Part shown: piece by piece, positions 1-7,924 of the stretch
Numbering within the stretch: position 1 is the stretch's first letter
How the letters are laid out: each line of letters starts with the position of its first letter
Assembly: GCA_038212305.1 (NCBI GenBank)
Contig: JBBQUP010000061.1
Coordinates: forward strand, 1-22,408
Source of the DNA: JBBQUP01 sp038212305
GTDB lineage: Bacteria > Bacteroidota > Bacteroidia > Bacteroidales > Marinilabiliaceae
Length of the DNA: 22,408 bases
Direction of reading: 5' to 3'
Translations under genes and position numbers: made by a program
Notes under the pieces: model-generated
Database searches by the model: none
What the model saw: the letters and a program-made list of their open reading frames with translations, nothing else
What the model was told of the DNA's origin: nothing

Positions 1-1
1 A

Positions 2-118
2 CAAACTAATGCAAGAGCTGAAAGATTAAACGGCAAAATTAATCGATTTATTTCTAATAATTATGGAATGAAAGACAAAGATTTTGCCCTATACAGAGTC
101 GCTAAGTATTTTTCATAG
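2..118 (+). CDS. transposase, C-terminal fragment (ISL3-like), partial at window edge
   Basis: The first 38 codons visible are open from the window edge to a TAG at 116-118. They contain NARAERLNGKINRF followed by a GMKDKDFALYRVAKYFS tail. This pattern (N-A-x-A-E-R-x-N, then a short basic stretch and a Y-R-x-A-x-Y-F-S end) is typical of the C-terminus of DDE transposases in the ISL3-like group common in Bacteroidota. The catalytic glutamate region would lie near the AERLN motif. The 5' part and the left end of the element are outside the window, so completeness cannot be judged. No convincing terminal inverted repeat was identified downstream. The family assignment rests on remembered motif similarity only. 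Confidence 0.65.
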   Translation, partial: QTNARAERLNGKINRFISNNYGMKDKDFALYRVAKYFS

Positions 119-316
119 CACCTCAAAAAAAGAAATAACCAAAATTTAATTGTTCATTGATTGTTGTAATATTCCTTCCCTCTGATATTGTTATGCTCAG
201 GCAAGGCTTTGGTTGGTTATTTTTCATCGGGTTGAGTGTTTTATAGTTCCAGCGTAGTTACGTCAAACGATGCAATCGTCAGGTTAACAGAGTTTGCATC
301 GAATATTCACAAATAA
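119..316. other. non-coding stretch after the transposase
   Basis: No gene is supported here. The stretch presumably holds the right end of the insertion sequence. An 8-bp inverted repeat, CGATGCAA at 268-275 and TTGCATCG at 294-301, is visible. The core ACGATGCAATCGT (267-279) is itself palindromic, and 12 of its 13 bases recur in the hairpin at 16482-16510. Confidence 0.5.
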
Positions 317-351
317 AAACCCACAAGCATTCAACGAATACTTGTGGGTTT
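317..351 (-). terminator. rho-independent terminator of the CHRD lipoprotein gene
   Basis: A perfect 11-bp stem (AAACCCACAAG paired with CTTGTGGGTTT) encloses a 13-nt loop. On the minus strand the stem is followed by GTTTTTATTTG, a T-rich tail. It lies about 40 bp past the stop of the minus-strand gene at 391-1203. Confidence 0.85.
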
Positions 352-390
352 CTGGTATTATTTATCGCCTAATGCAATTGAAGGGAAGGC

Positions 391-1203
391 TTAGTTGGCT
401 CCAATATTACCTTGACAAATTATGTTCTGAACATTTACCGATGTTTGATATACATTTAAATAACCATCGTAAACCAGCCAGTTTTCATACGTGATAATAG
501 TTCCTCCATCTAATTGTTGGATGTTTGTATAACTTTTTCCAGTCGTACCATTCACATTCTTTAAGGCTTTCACAACTGGGCCTCCACCAACCGAAGTGGT
601 TGAACCTAAATTAATTGTTGCGGGATAAAATTGACCAGAAATAGTACCTGTTAAGGCAACTGTTACAAGTGTATTGCCATTTACTCGCTTCTCGAATAAG
701 GCTGTTCCTGCCACGCCATATGAACCTACCAAATTTAATGCGTAAGACTTATGTGTATCCGTAATCACGTTGCCACCTATATCGCCTTGCGCAAGAATTA
801 CATCTGGTTCAGCAATGCTGTTGAGTACCTTAACACATCCATCGTATGCCACTAATTCGGCGTAGTTCATTGTGGTTACTGTGGTTGAGCTTTTCCCTGT
901 TTCGTTAACTGGATTCAGCAAAATAAGTACTGCCCCATTTTCAACTGCAGAGTTCATGTAAAGGTATGCCGGATGATTTCCTGCTGGCGCATTGCTCAAA
1001 ACAATGTCTATAATTGCCGATGTGCTGCTACTTTCGGTAAACGTAACTGTACCACTCACGCCCAGTACGTCTTCAAACATCAGATTGTAACTGGTAGTTT
1101 GTGCAGGTGTTGTTACATTATCTTTTGTACATCCGCCAGCTATTAACAAGATTACTGCTGTAAACAGTGATAGTGTGACGAATACTTTTTTTGATTGCTT
1201 CAT
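391..1203 (-). CDS. secreted lipoprotein with two CHRD-like repeats
   Basis: This is a 270-aa protein starting at the ATG at 1203. A longer reading begins only at a TTG inside the presumed promoter and was not used. Residues 1-25 form a lipoprotein signal ending in the lipobox IAGGC (Cys25), so the protein should be membrane-anchored, facing the periplasm or cell surface. The mature part holds two related repeats, about residues 39-145 and 154-270. Each starts with a YxL...(V)xGT(V/A)xF strand and ends with YDGx(V/N)V... and (A/C)QG(D/N)IG(G/A)N. This pattern resembles the CHRD domain, a beta fold found in chordin and many bacterial secreted proteins, whose biochemical role is poorly known. 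The gene has its own terminator and its own promoter carrying the shared direct-repeat site, so it is probably a single-gene unit. The domain call is by pattern only; the lipoprotein call is firm. Confidence 0.72.
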   Translation of the reverse strand: MKQSKKVFVTLSLFTAVILLIAGGCTKDNVTTPAQTTSYNLMFEDVLGVSGTVTFTESSSTSAIIDIVLSNAPAGNHPAYLYMNSAVENGAVLILLNPVNETGKSSTTVTTMNYAELVAYDGCVKVLNSIAEPDVILAQGDIGGNVITDTHKSYALNLVGSYGVAGTALFEKRVNGNTLVTVALTGTISGQFYPATINLGSTTSVGGGPVVKALKNVNGTTGKSYTNIQQLDGGTIITYENWLVYDGYLNVYQTSVNVQNIICQGNIGAN

Positions 1204-1266
1204 TTTATGAAATATTGGGTTTTTTCCGCTTCTGGCGGAACAGGTGTGAATTATATTTTCACTAAA

Positions 1267-1332
1267 CAAAGGTGAGAACTTTCGCCATCAATAGTGTTAC
1301 ATAACTATTGAAAATAGTTGCAATATTCACAC
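1267..1332 (-). promoter_or_regulatory. promoter with tandem direct-repeat activator site (site A)
   Basis: On the + strand, GTTACATAACTA starts at 1296 and GTTGCAATATTCACAC at 1317, exactly 21 bp apart. The complement of a -7-like box (CAAAGGTG, read CACCTTTG on the minus strand) starts at 1267, 29 bp from the first repeat. It lies 64 bp from the ATG of the CHRD lipoprotein. The same geometry recurs at 7830, 13485 and 17363. Confidence 0.75.
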
Positions 1333-1354
1333 ATGAGGTGTTGAGTTCGAGTGC

Positions 1355-1393
1355 AATGTTTATGAGCTTTTCATCATCTAAATTCAAAAGCAA
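1355..1393 (-). repeat. dispersed intergenic repeat, copy 1
   Basis: This stretch is nearly identical to 4184-4222. They share TTATGAG, CATCATC and AAATTCAAAA in the same order, with a few substitutions and one single-base gap. Both copies lie just after a minus-strand stop codon and 150-195 bp upstream of the next minus-strand gene. The function is unknown. Confidence 0.6.
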
Positions 1394-1437
1394 ACAGTCC
1401 AATATTCATTGTTTTAAACAATTTTTTTAAAGTGTAT

Positions 1438-3990
1438 TTATAGAAGTGGTTTTTGAACCAACTTAAAATGTTTATATAGCTCAAACCAAGTAACACTAAA
1501 CAGACCTGCCGCTAAACAAATCACAGTTTCTATGATACTTATTTTTTCAAACAGGAATAACTCTCTTAAGAATGGAATATTGAGGATGAGAATTAGAAAC
1601 AGAGCAGCTCCGCCCACAATCCATTTACCCGCTTTGTTAGGTGTAACTATTATTTTAAAGATATTGGAAGTCCATGATCGGTTTGAATAAATTACGGCTA
1701 GGTTCGAAACTATCAAGGTAATAAAAGTAAAGGTTCTGACTGCTTTTTCGGTGTATCCCATTTTATAAGCAATAAAATACACGAGCAAACAAATAATTAA
1801 AATTCCCACACCTTGCACGCAACTTAATACTATTTTCTTTGCACCAAAAAAAGGTTCGTCAATTTTCTTTGGTGGTCGCGACATCACATTCAACTCTTCT
1901 TTTTCGGCCTCGAAAATAATCGAACAGGCCGGATCGATAATCAGTTCAAGAAACACAATATGCACAGGCCACAAAATTAGTGGCATATCGGCAAATAGAA
2001 CAGGAATCAACGATAAGCCTGCAATGGGAACATGAATGGCAAAGATGTATCCCAAGGCTTTCTGTAGGTTATCAAAAATTTTGCGTCCCATCTTTACAGC
2101 TCCAACAATAGAGGCAAAATTATCATCCATCAACACCAACGAAGAGGCTTCCCTGGCAACATCCGTGCCTTTTTCACCCATAGCAATTCCAATGTGTGCC
2201 GTTTTTAGTGCGGGAGCATCATTTACGCCATCGCCTGTCATGGCTACTATTTCTTTGTTTTTCTTTAAGGCATTTACAATTTTTAATTTCTGCTCTGGAA
2301 TAACTCTTGCAAAAACATTCACATCTTTTATCCGCTTGCAAAGTTCGGCTTCGGACATATCCTTCAATTCATTCCCTTCGATACAGAGTTCGGGGTTTTT
2401 CAAGCCAATCTCTTTGGCTATGCTCATGGCTGTTTGGGAGTAATCTCCTGTAATCATGATAACCCTGATGCCAGCTTTATAGCATTCAGCAACTGCATGG
2501 GGTATGTTTTTTCTTATTGGGTCTGATAGGCCTATTAATCCAATAAATTCAAAATTGAAATCGTGCTGTGTTTTGGGTAGATAGCTAGTTTCAATTATTG
2601 CTTTTGTAACACCTAATACCCTTAATCCGGCTGAAGCCATTTCAACAACTGCCTTTTCGTATTTGCTTTTCGTGTTAGTGTCGAGATGGCAAAGGTCGAA
2701 TATGGCTTCGGGCGCACCTTTTGCTGCAATTATTTTGCCTTTTGTTCCACTACTGTTATATACTCTCGACATGGCCAACATCTCCTTTGTCAAAGGGTAC
2801 TCCTTTTCCATTGACCAATCGGCGTGAATATGATCCGAATCTTGAACGAACTTGTCACCCATGTTAACAATGGCTTTCTCCATCGGGTCGTAAGGATTAA
2901 CCTGACTCGATAAAATTCCGTACTCAATTATCTCATGAAATGGTTCTGTAAATTCTGCATCAGCAGAAACAATACAAAAATCGTTACCATTGTACAATTG
3001 AGAAACCGTCATTTTATTTTGTGTCAGCGTTCCTGTTTTATCGGTACACAATACAGTTGCCGAACCCAGTGTTTCAATGGCTGCCGGCTTACGGGTTAAT
3101 ACTTTATTTTTTGACATTCGCCAAGCGCCAAGTGCAAGAAATACCGTAAGCACTACTGGGAATTCCTCGGGAAGCATGGCCATTGCCAATGTTATACCTG
3201 CCAAAAATCCTTTTAGTAAATCACCTCGAGTTAAAGTATAAACAACCACAACCAATACACAAAGCGAAATTCCAATAATCGCCAGACGCTTTACCAGAAC
3301 GCCCATCTCTTTCTTCAACTTGGTAGTCTCTTCTGTTACCGATTCCAATGCTTTCCCAATCTTTCCAATTTCGGTGTTCATTCCCGTTGCCAAAATTTTA
3401 ACAACGCCATTTCCTTGCACAATCATTGAACCCGAATAAACAAATGGAATATCATCGCCACCAGGGCTCGAATTTGTGTCGCCTTCCTTTCCTTCTCTTT
3501 TCCTGACTGGAACTGATTCACCCGTGAGCAATGATTCATCGACCATAAGGTTAATGCACGACAAAACGAGTGCATCGGCCGGAACTCTGTCGCCCTCTTG
3601 CAATACTACAATATCATCGGTTACGACTTCCTTGCCGGGAATCTTTTTCTCAACTCCATCTCTTATAACCAGTGCTCTAGGACTGGCAAGGTCTTTCAAG
3701 GCATCTAAAGCCTTTTCTGTTTTTTTCTCCTGATAAAATTCGATACCCATAATTACAAAAACAGCCCCCAAAAGCATTATACCCTCGCTTACATTTCCCA
3801 GCACAAGATAGAGCGAAGCACAAGCAACCAATAATAGGAACATCGGTTCTTTTGCCACACCAAATACAATGTGCCATACGCCTTTTGGCTTTGAAGAAGG
3901 GAGTTCGTTGAAGCCTTCTTTTTCAAGCTTCTGCTTCACTTGCTCTTCAGGCAAACCGCTGTATTTTTCGGTCTTAAATATCTTTTCCAT
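1438..3990 (-). CDS. P2-type cation-transporting ATPase (PEEFPVV subgroup)
   Basis: This 850-aa protein is an ATP-driven cation pump of the inner membrane. The family architecture is complete. An N-terminal cation-ATPase domain covers about residues 1-65. The actuator loop has TGES at 156-159, M4 has PEEFPVV at 274-280, and the phosphorylation motif DKTGTLT starts at Asp317. The nucleotide-binding motif KGAPEA is at 424-429, TGD at 514-516 and TGDGVND at 585-591, followed by a C-terminal membrane domain. The family includes Ca2+-ATPases. However, the M6 position where SERCA has N-x-x-T-D here reads E-L-I-I-D (682-686), so the ion-binding site has two acids and differs from classical calcium pumps. 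The transported ion is therefore uncertain (Ca2+ or another divalent cation, or Na+/K+). Neighbours do not settle this. A dispersed repeat copy lies both upstream and downstream of the gene. Confidence 0.9.
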   Translation of the reverse strand: MEKIFKTEKYSGLPEEQVKQKLEKEGFNELPSSKPKGVWHIVFGVAKEPMFLLLVACASLYLVLGNVSEGIMLLGAVFVIMGIEFYQEKKTEKALDALKDLASPRALVIRDGVEKKIPGKEVVTDDIVVLQEGDRVPADALVLSCINLMVDESLLTGESVPVRKREGKEGDTNSSPGGDDIPFVYSGSMIVQGNGVVKILATGMNTEIGKIGKALESVTEETTKLKKEMGVLVKRLAIIGISLCVLVVVVYTLTRGDLLKGFLAGITLAMAMLPEEFPVVLTVFLALGAWRMSKNKVLTRKPAAIETLGSATVLCTDKTGTLTQNKMTVSQLYNGNDFCIVSADAEFTEPFHEIIEYGILSSQVNPYDPMEKAIVNMGDKFVQDSDHIHADWSMEKEYPLTKEMLAMSRVYNSSGTKGKIIAAKGAPEAIFDLCHLDTNTKSKYEKAVVEMASAGLRVLGVTKAIIETSYLPKTQHDFNFEFIGLIGLSDPIRKNIPHAVAECYKAGIRVIMITGDYSQTAMSIAKEIGLKNPELCIEGNELKDMSEAELCKRIKDVNVFARVIPEQKLKIVNALKKNKEIVAMTGDGVNDAPALKTAHIGIAMGEKGTDVAREASSLVLMDDNFASIVGAVKMGRKIFDNLQKALGYIFAIHVPIAGLSLIPVLFADMPLILWPVHIVFLELIIDPACSIIFEAEKEELNVMSRPPKKIDEPFFGAKKIVLSCVQGVGILIICLLVYFIAYKMGYTEKAVRTFTFITLIVSNLAVIYSNRSWTSNIFKIIVTPNKAGKWIVGGAALFLILILNIPFLRELFLFEKISIIETVICLAAGLFSVTWFELYKHFKLVQKPLL

Positions 3991-4183
3991 GTCATTATTT
4001 TATTTCCGCATTGTTTTTTCTCACTTACTAAGATTTCTTCTCTATCCATCTAATTTTCTAAAATTCGTACTCTCTTAAAAATCATTTAATGGATTTTCAA
4101 ACAGTTTCTAATGATTTTTAATGCAATTTTTTATTTGTTGAGATGATTGCATTTATCCCATATTTTGTAGCGATACAATAATA

Positions 4184-4222
4184 ATGCTTATGAGATTTTC
4201 CATCATCGAAATTCAAAACCAA
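4184..4222 (-). repeat. dispersed intergenic repeat, copy 2
   Basis: This is the second copy of the roughly 38-bp sequence at 1355-1393, in the same orientation. It ends 5 bp before the stop codon of the M1 peptidase and lies about 195 bp upstream of the P-type ATPase start. A one-base indel between copies argues against conservation as protein-coding sequence. Confidence 0.6.
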
Positions 4223-4226
4223 TGCA

Positions 4227-7200
4227 TTAATTTAACTTAAGCTGATAAATTGAACTGAGATCAAATATTAGGCGTATTCGGTCTTTGAATGGGCCTGTTA
4301 TCGATTGAATATTGTCGGAAACTATCAGTGGTACATATATCTCGAAAATGTTCCACAAGCCGGTTTTCAGTCCTGCCTCGTAAAAAAATGGCGAGTTGTT
4401 TCGCATTCCAGTTCCGTGATCGTTCAGCAATAAATTCACAAATGGTTTTACTGGCATCCATGCCATATTTCTAGGTAAATCGCTGGTGAACGATAATGAG
4501 ATTAACCTGCGGCTATAGCCCAGTTTTTCGTTTACTGGAGATACCAATCCACCCTCGCTAAAATTCATTTGCCGCGACCAGAAGCTTGTTGGAAAAGCCG
4601 TGAATCGGCCTGGGAAAGTGCCTTCGTAAAGGTATTGTTCCCATCCGCTTCGGCCACTTGCCGATAAGGAATAAAAGGGAATATCTGAGTTGGTTTTGAG
4701 CATGGTTCCAGTAAATAATCGGATGTCCAAACCTTTCTTTCTTCCGTAATAACTGATTTTGTAATTGAATTCAACCGATGTTTTTACAAACGACTGGCTT
4801 ACTTCGGAAGCAACCGTTAGTTTGCATGGATTTACATTACCGGGCATCTCAAGCTGGTATCCAACTTGTAAGTACGAATTCATTCTTGCTTTTTGGGCAT
4901 GTTCTATCTGAAAAAGATTGGATGCTGCAATATAGTTTCCGTAAGCTTGATGAGTCAGCGAATTATTCAATTGCTTTGATCTGAAGGATAAGTTTAACCC
5001 GGTTTTTATTTTCTGATAATTTTGATCTCCGGGAGCGCCAAATTGTGTTCCTTCCAGCGAGATGGTGGCTTTTCTAATCAGTTGATCGAAGGGCGTAATG
5101 TTGTATGATATTTTCCCAAAACCAGCAATATCTGGGTGATCGAACGTGTAAAATGGCATAATAAAATATTCGAATGGTTTGGGGGTGATAAACCCATTGT
5201 GCAAAGCCATTCCAAACATAAAGCCGTTTTCGCGTGTCCAATTCACTGCCGGAAAATACATCAGATATCGTTTTTCAGGGTCTTCTAGCGAAAAATAGAG
5301 TTGGGTATTTATTGGATCTGCCCTTGGAAACAATCCTGATGTGCGGATATTGTTATTTAGTCTGAATATTTCAGGTGTTACATGTCGAGGGTCAATTTTC
5401 AGCCCGGAATAAGTCCCCTCAGGAATTTCAATCCATTTTTGTCCTTCAAAACCGTCAATCCATTTTTCAAAACAAACAGAATCGCCAATCATCCCTGATA
5501 TGACTGTTGGAGAAACCAATTCGCCTTTGTTTTTTATTAGTAATTGTTGATGGTCAAGCCTTACCAGTTCGTAATCAAGTCGTTTGTTTGTGCCCAATAA
5601 ATCGTTGAAAAACCAACTTAAATCCTGATTTGTTTCCGATTCAAATATGTCCCTCAAATCGTTAGGTTGAGGATGTTTGAATTTCCATTCGCGGTAATAT
5701 GCGTTTATGGTGGAATCGAACAGTGAATCGCCGAGATAGGCTCGGAGGTAATTAAAGCCCATCGCTGCCTTGTTGTAAATCATCAGGCCATAATTCAGCG
5801 CATTGTATTCGTCGGACGGAAGATTTATAGGTTGTTCGAGATTGTCGCGCGCCTGAGTAAGCCACTCAATTTCGCTCATTAGCTTAGCTGGCATCTGTTC
5901 AATGTGAAAGAATTTCGCCAGTTTCAGCTTTCTCACATTGTTTTCCCACAGTTTTTTGTTTGGATATCGTTCATGCATATAACGCTGTTCGTACGAACTG
6001 GTAATGCCTTCGTCCATAAATGGGTATTGTCTTTCATTCGAACCAAGCGCTCCATAAAACCACGAGTGACCAATTTCGTGACCAATAACTTCATCTAGCG
6101 CATAGGCATCTCTCGCCATTCCAATGACTGTAATTCCAGGATATTCCATACCACTACCAGCATTCAGCGCACTTTGCACAGCTGTGAAATTTTGCCAAGG
6201 ATAATCGCCATTCCATTTCGAAAAATGCCAAATCGCACTGTTCACATAAGGGATTGCATCTTTCCATAGTTCAGCTTGTTCGTTGGTAAACATCGCCCAA
6301 GTGGTAACTTCCTTTCCAGAGTCGGGGAGCTTCACTTTACCTTTTAAAACATGAAACCGCTTATCGGCAAACCACGCAAAATCATGAATCTGGCTTTCGG
6401 TGTAACGCAGTGTTTTGTTTTGGGTTGATGATGGTGGGAAATCGGCTATTTCAGATCCAATGCTTTTCATCCACGATGTGTCGGCTGCAAGCTGGTTCAG
6501 CCATTCAATTTCTTTCGGATTCTGAAGATTTCCTGTTGCACCAACAATGTAATTATCGGGTAAGGTAATGCTTACATCGAAGCTTCCAAATTCGGCATAA
6601 AACTCTCCCTGATCCTGATACGACATTTGATGCCAGCCCGATTGGTCGTAAACAGCCGGTTTAGGATACCACTGCGATATTTGATACGATTCGCCAATAT
6701 GGCCTAAGCGCGAAGTTACACCTTTGGGTATTTTCACATGGAAAGGCGTGGTGATTTGTATGGTATCACCTGGCAGGAGGGGCTTATTGAGTATGATTTT
6801 ACAGATGTCAGGCTGCCCTTCCAGTAAATTCCATCTTACCGATTGGTTATTCACCTTAAAGTCCAGCGAATCAATACATCCGTTGAGTTCAGGATCGTTA
6901 AATAGTTTTTGCTTGCCATAAGCACTAAAGAGCTGCTTGGCTAATACTGTATTGTTGTTCGAATAACCATTTGCCCACAAGTGAAAATATATAAATCGAA
7001 GGGTATCGGGAGAGTTATTGATGTATTCAATTTTTTCGAATGCCGATAATTCGTGAAGCCGATCATTTAAAGTAATATTTATGGTGTAATTCACCTCTTG
7101 TTGAAAATAGTCTTGCGAAAAAACTTTTGAAAATGAGATGATTGCAACGAACCCAATGAGCATGATTTGCCTGTAAATCGGAGTTCTGAAACGAGTTCTC

Positions 7201-7232
7201 AGGTGAGTTACACAATTGACTGATTTTTGCAT
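4227..7232 (-). CDS. secreted M1-family zinc aminopeptidase with long C-terminal extension
   Basis: This 1001-aa protein is a gluzincin metallopeptidase. The active site is complete. GMEYPG at 361-366 is the exopeptidase (GAMEN-like) motif. HEIGH at 385-389 supplies two zinc histidines, and Glu408 in MDEG follows 18 residues later as the third ligand. The N-terminus has a hydrophobic signal segment ending near FSKVFSQ (residue 40). If Met24 is used instead, at 7163, the signal peptide becomes ordinary in length. The last 350-400 residues are rich in alternating aromatic/polar strands and end in IYQLKLN. They look like beta-strand or barrel-type sequence rather than the usual M1 C-terminal helices. 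A consensus -7 box lies 41 bp upstream. The likely role is trimming of imported or envelope peptides at the cell surface; substrate and exact topology are inferred. The gene stands alone between intergenic gaps. Confidence 0.88.
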   Translation of the reverse strand: MQKSVNCVTHLRTRFRTPIYRQIMLIGFVAIISFSKVFSQDYFQQEVNYTINITLNDRLHELSAFEKIEYINNSPDTLRFIYFHLWANGYSNNNTVLAKQLFSAYGKQKLFNDPELNGCIDSLDFKVNNQSVRWNLLEGQPDICKIILNKPLLPGDTIQITTPFHVKIPKGVTSRLGHIGESYQISQWYPKPAVYDQSGWHQMSYQDQGEFYAEFGSFDVSITLPDNYIVGATGNLQNPKEIEWLNQLAADTSWMKSIGSEIADFPPSSTQNKTLRYTESQIHDFAWFADKRFHVLKGKVKLPDSGKEVTTWAMFTNEQAELWKDAIPYVNSAIWHFSKWNGDYPWQNFTAVQSALNAGSGMEYPGITVIGMARDAYALDEVIGHEIGHSWFYGALGSNERQYPFMDEGITSSYEQRYMHERYPNKKLWENNVRKLKLAKFFHIEQMPAKLMSEIEWLTQARDNLEQPINLPSDEYNALNYGLMIYNKAAMGFNYLRAYLGDSLFDSTINAYYREWKFKHPQPNDLRDIFESETNQDLSWFFNDLLGTNKRLDYELVRLDHQQLLIKNKGELVSPTVISGMIGDSVCFEKWIDGFEGQKWIEIPEGTYSGLKIDPRHVTPEIFRLNNNIRTSGLFPRADPINTQLYFSLEDPEKRYLMYFPAVNWTRENGFMFGMALHNGFITPKPFEYFIMPFYTFDHPDIAGFGKISYNITPFDQLIRKATISLEGTQFGAPGDQNYQKIKTGLNLSFRSKQLNNSLTHQAYGNYIAASNLFQIEHAQKARMNSYLQVGYQLEMPGNVNPCKLTVASEVSQSFVKTSVEFNYKISYYGRKKGLDIRLFTGTMLKTNSDIPFYSLSASGRSGWEQYLYEGTFPGRFTAFPTSFWSRQMNFSEGGLVSPVNEKLGYSRRLISLSFTSDLPRNMAWMPVKPFVNLLLNDHGTGMRNNSPFFYEAGLKTGLWNIFEIYVPLIVSDNIQSITGPFKDRIRLIFDLSSIYQLKLN

Positions 7233-7272
7233 TAATTGAGTCCGTTTTATCCGAATATATTTTGGTTTTTTA

Positions 7273-7280
7273 CAAATCTA
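7273..7280 (-). promoter_or_regulatory. -7 box (TAGATTTG) upstream of the M1 peptidase
   Basis: Read on the minus strand the sequence is TAGATTTG, a full match to the Bacteroidota TAnnTTTG -7 element, 41 bp from the ATG. No clear TTTG is seen at the -33 position. Confidence 0.5.
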
Positions 7281-7283
7281 AGG

Positions 7284-7341
7284 TTCGGCGTAGGCTTTGC
7301 CTTCGTCGTGTTATTATAGCAGGCTTTGTCTGCGTTGTCCT
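7284..7341. repeat. imperfect tandem repeat of a GGCTTTG-containing unit
   Basis: Two similar units lie next to each other: GTAGGCTTTGCCTTCGTCGT near 7290 and GCAGGCTTTGTCTGCGTTGT near 7320. They sit between the M1 peptidase promoter and the 105-aa gene. A long-looped inverted repeat (GAGGCTATTCC / GGAAAGCCTC, 7355-7411) follows. No gene is seen in 7281-7482. Confidence 0.45.
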
Positions 7342-7482
7342 AATTAATCAAAATGAGGCTATTCCAAAAACACTACCGATAAAAACCAGTAAATATTTTT
7401 AGGAAAGCCTCTTTCAAAAAAAAAAATATATATAGAGTCTGAATTTGCATCTCGCTCTTAATAAGCAAGAAGCATGTCAGGA

Positions 7483-7800
7483 TTAAAGAATAAGGATAAG
7501 GATAATGATCAGTAAAAGGGTAGTTCCACCAATATATACAACAGGACTATCTTTACGTATATTTTTTTTGGCAGCCTTTAATTCTTTTCTCAATTCGCTT
7601 TTTTCCGCAACGGTCAAATTCGATTTATCCATGTCACGTATTTCTATAACACGTTTGGTTATGCGACTCATTTCTTCGGTCGACAATTTACTCTCAGTGG
7701 TAGCTAAAGTATTAGATTTCAAATCTTTGTTGTTTGCAAATGTTGTTGTTGCACTCAATGTGAAAATCATTAATAGTGTAACAAAAATTGTCTTTTTCAT
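7483..7800 (-). CDS. small exported protein with C-terminal membrane segment
   Basis: This 105-aa protein starts at the ATG at 7800. Residues 1-22 form a signal peptide (MKKTIFVTLLMIFTLSATTTFA). A charged, helix-prone middle follows, about residues 36-83, rich in E, K and R. The protein ends with a glycine turn (YIGGTT) and a run of Leu/Ile from about residue 94 to the last residue. It would therefore be an inner-membrane anchored protein whose body lies in the periplasm. I recognise it as a type of conserved hypothetical protein seen in Bacteroidota, with no assigned function. Its promoter is one of four carrying the shared tandem direct-repeat site. That places it with CsbD and an lmo0937-type miniprotein, so a role in envelope or general stress is a reasonable inference but nothing more. 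Confidence 0.75.
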   Translation of the reverse strand: MKKTIFVTLLMIFTLSATTTFANNKDLKSNTLATTESKLSTEEMSRITKRVIEIRDMDKSNLTVAEKSELRKELKAAKKNIRKDSPVVYIGGTTLLLIIILILIL

Positions 7801-7829
7801 CTTGTCTGTTTTTAGTTATTTAATATAAT

Positions 7830-7895
7830 TAAAAGTATGGGATAATGCATTTAAACTTGTTACATAATTCTAATTTTTTTTTACATGATTCACAT
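7830..7895 (-). promoter_or_regulatory. promoter with tandem direct-repeat activator site (site D)
   Basis: GTTACATAATTC starts at 7859 and TTTACATGATTCACA at 7880, 21 bp apart. A -7 box reading TACTTTTA on the minus strand (TAAAAGTA, 7830-7837) lies exactly 29 bp from the first repeat. The ATG of the 105-aa gene is 30 bp beyond. The site lies between the stop of the GT gene and this start, so the small gene has its own promoter. Confidence 0.75.
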
Positions 7896-7924
7896 GTTAT
7901 AAGTTTTTTTGGAATCGGAAGTTT

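Noticed and set aside
294..494. 66-codon + strand frame across the terminator at 317-351
   Set aside because: It runs through the terminator hairpin and antisense to the lipoprotein C-terminus; no support as a gene.
1408..1429. ATTGTTTTAAACAAT followed by seven Ts, a plus-strand terminator candidate
   Set aside because: There is no plus-strand gene to its left to terminate, and on the minus strand the T-run is on the wrong side; AT-only stem may be chance.
2036..2443. 135-codon + strand open frame opposite the P-type ATPase, and similar long frames at 7505-7828 and 14141-14542
   Set aside because: They lie antisense to well-supported genes and encode no recognisable protein; the minus-strand products have clear family motifs.
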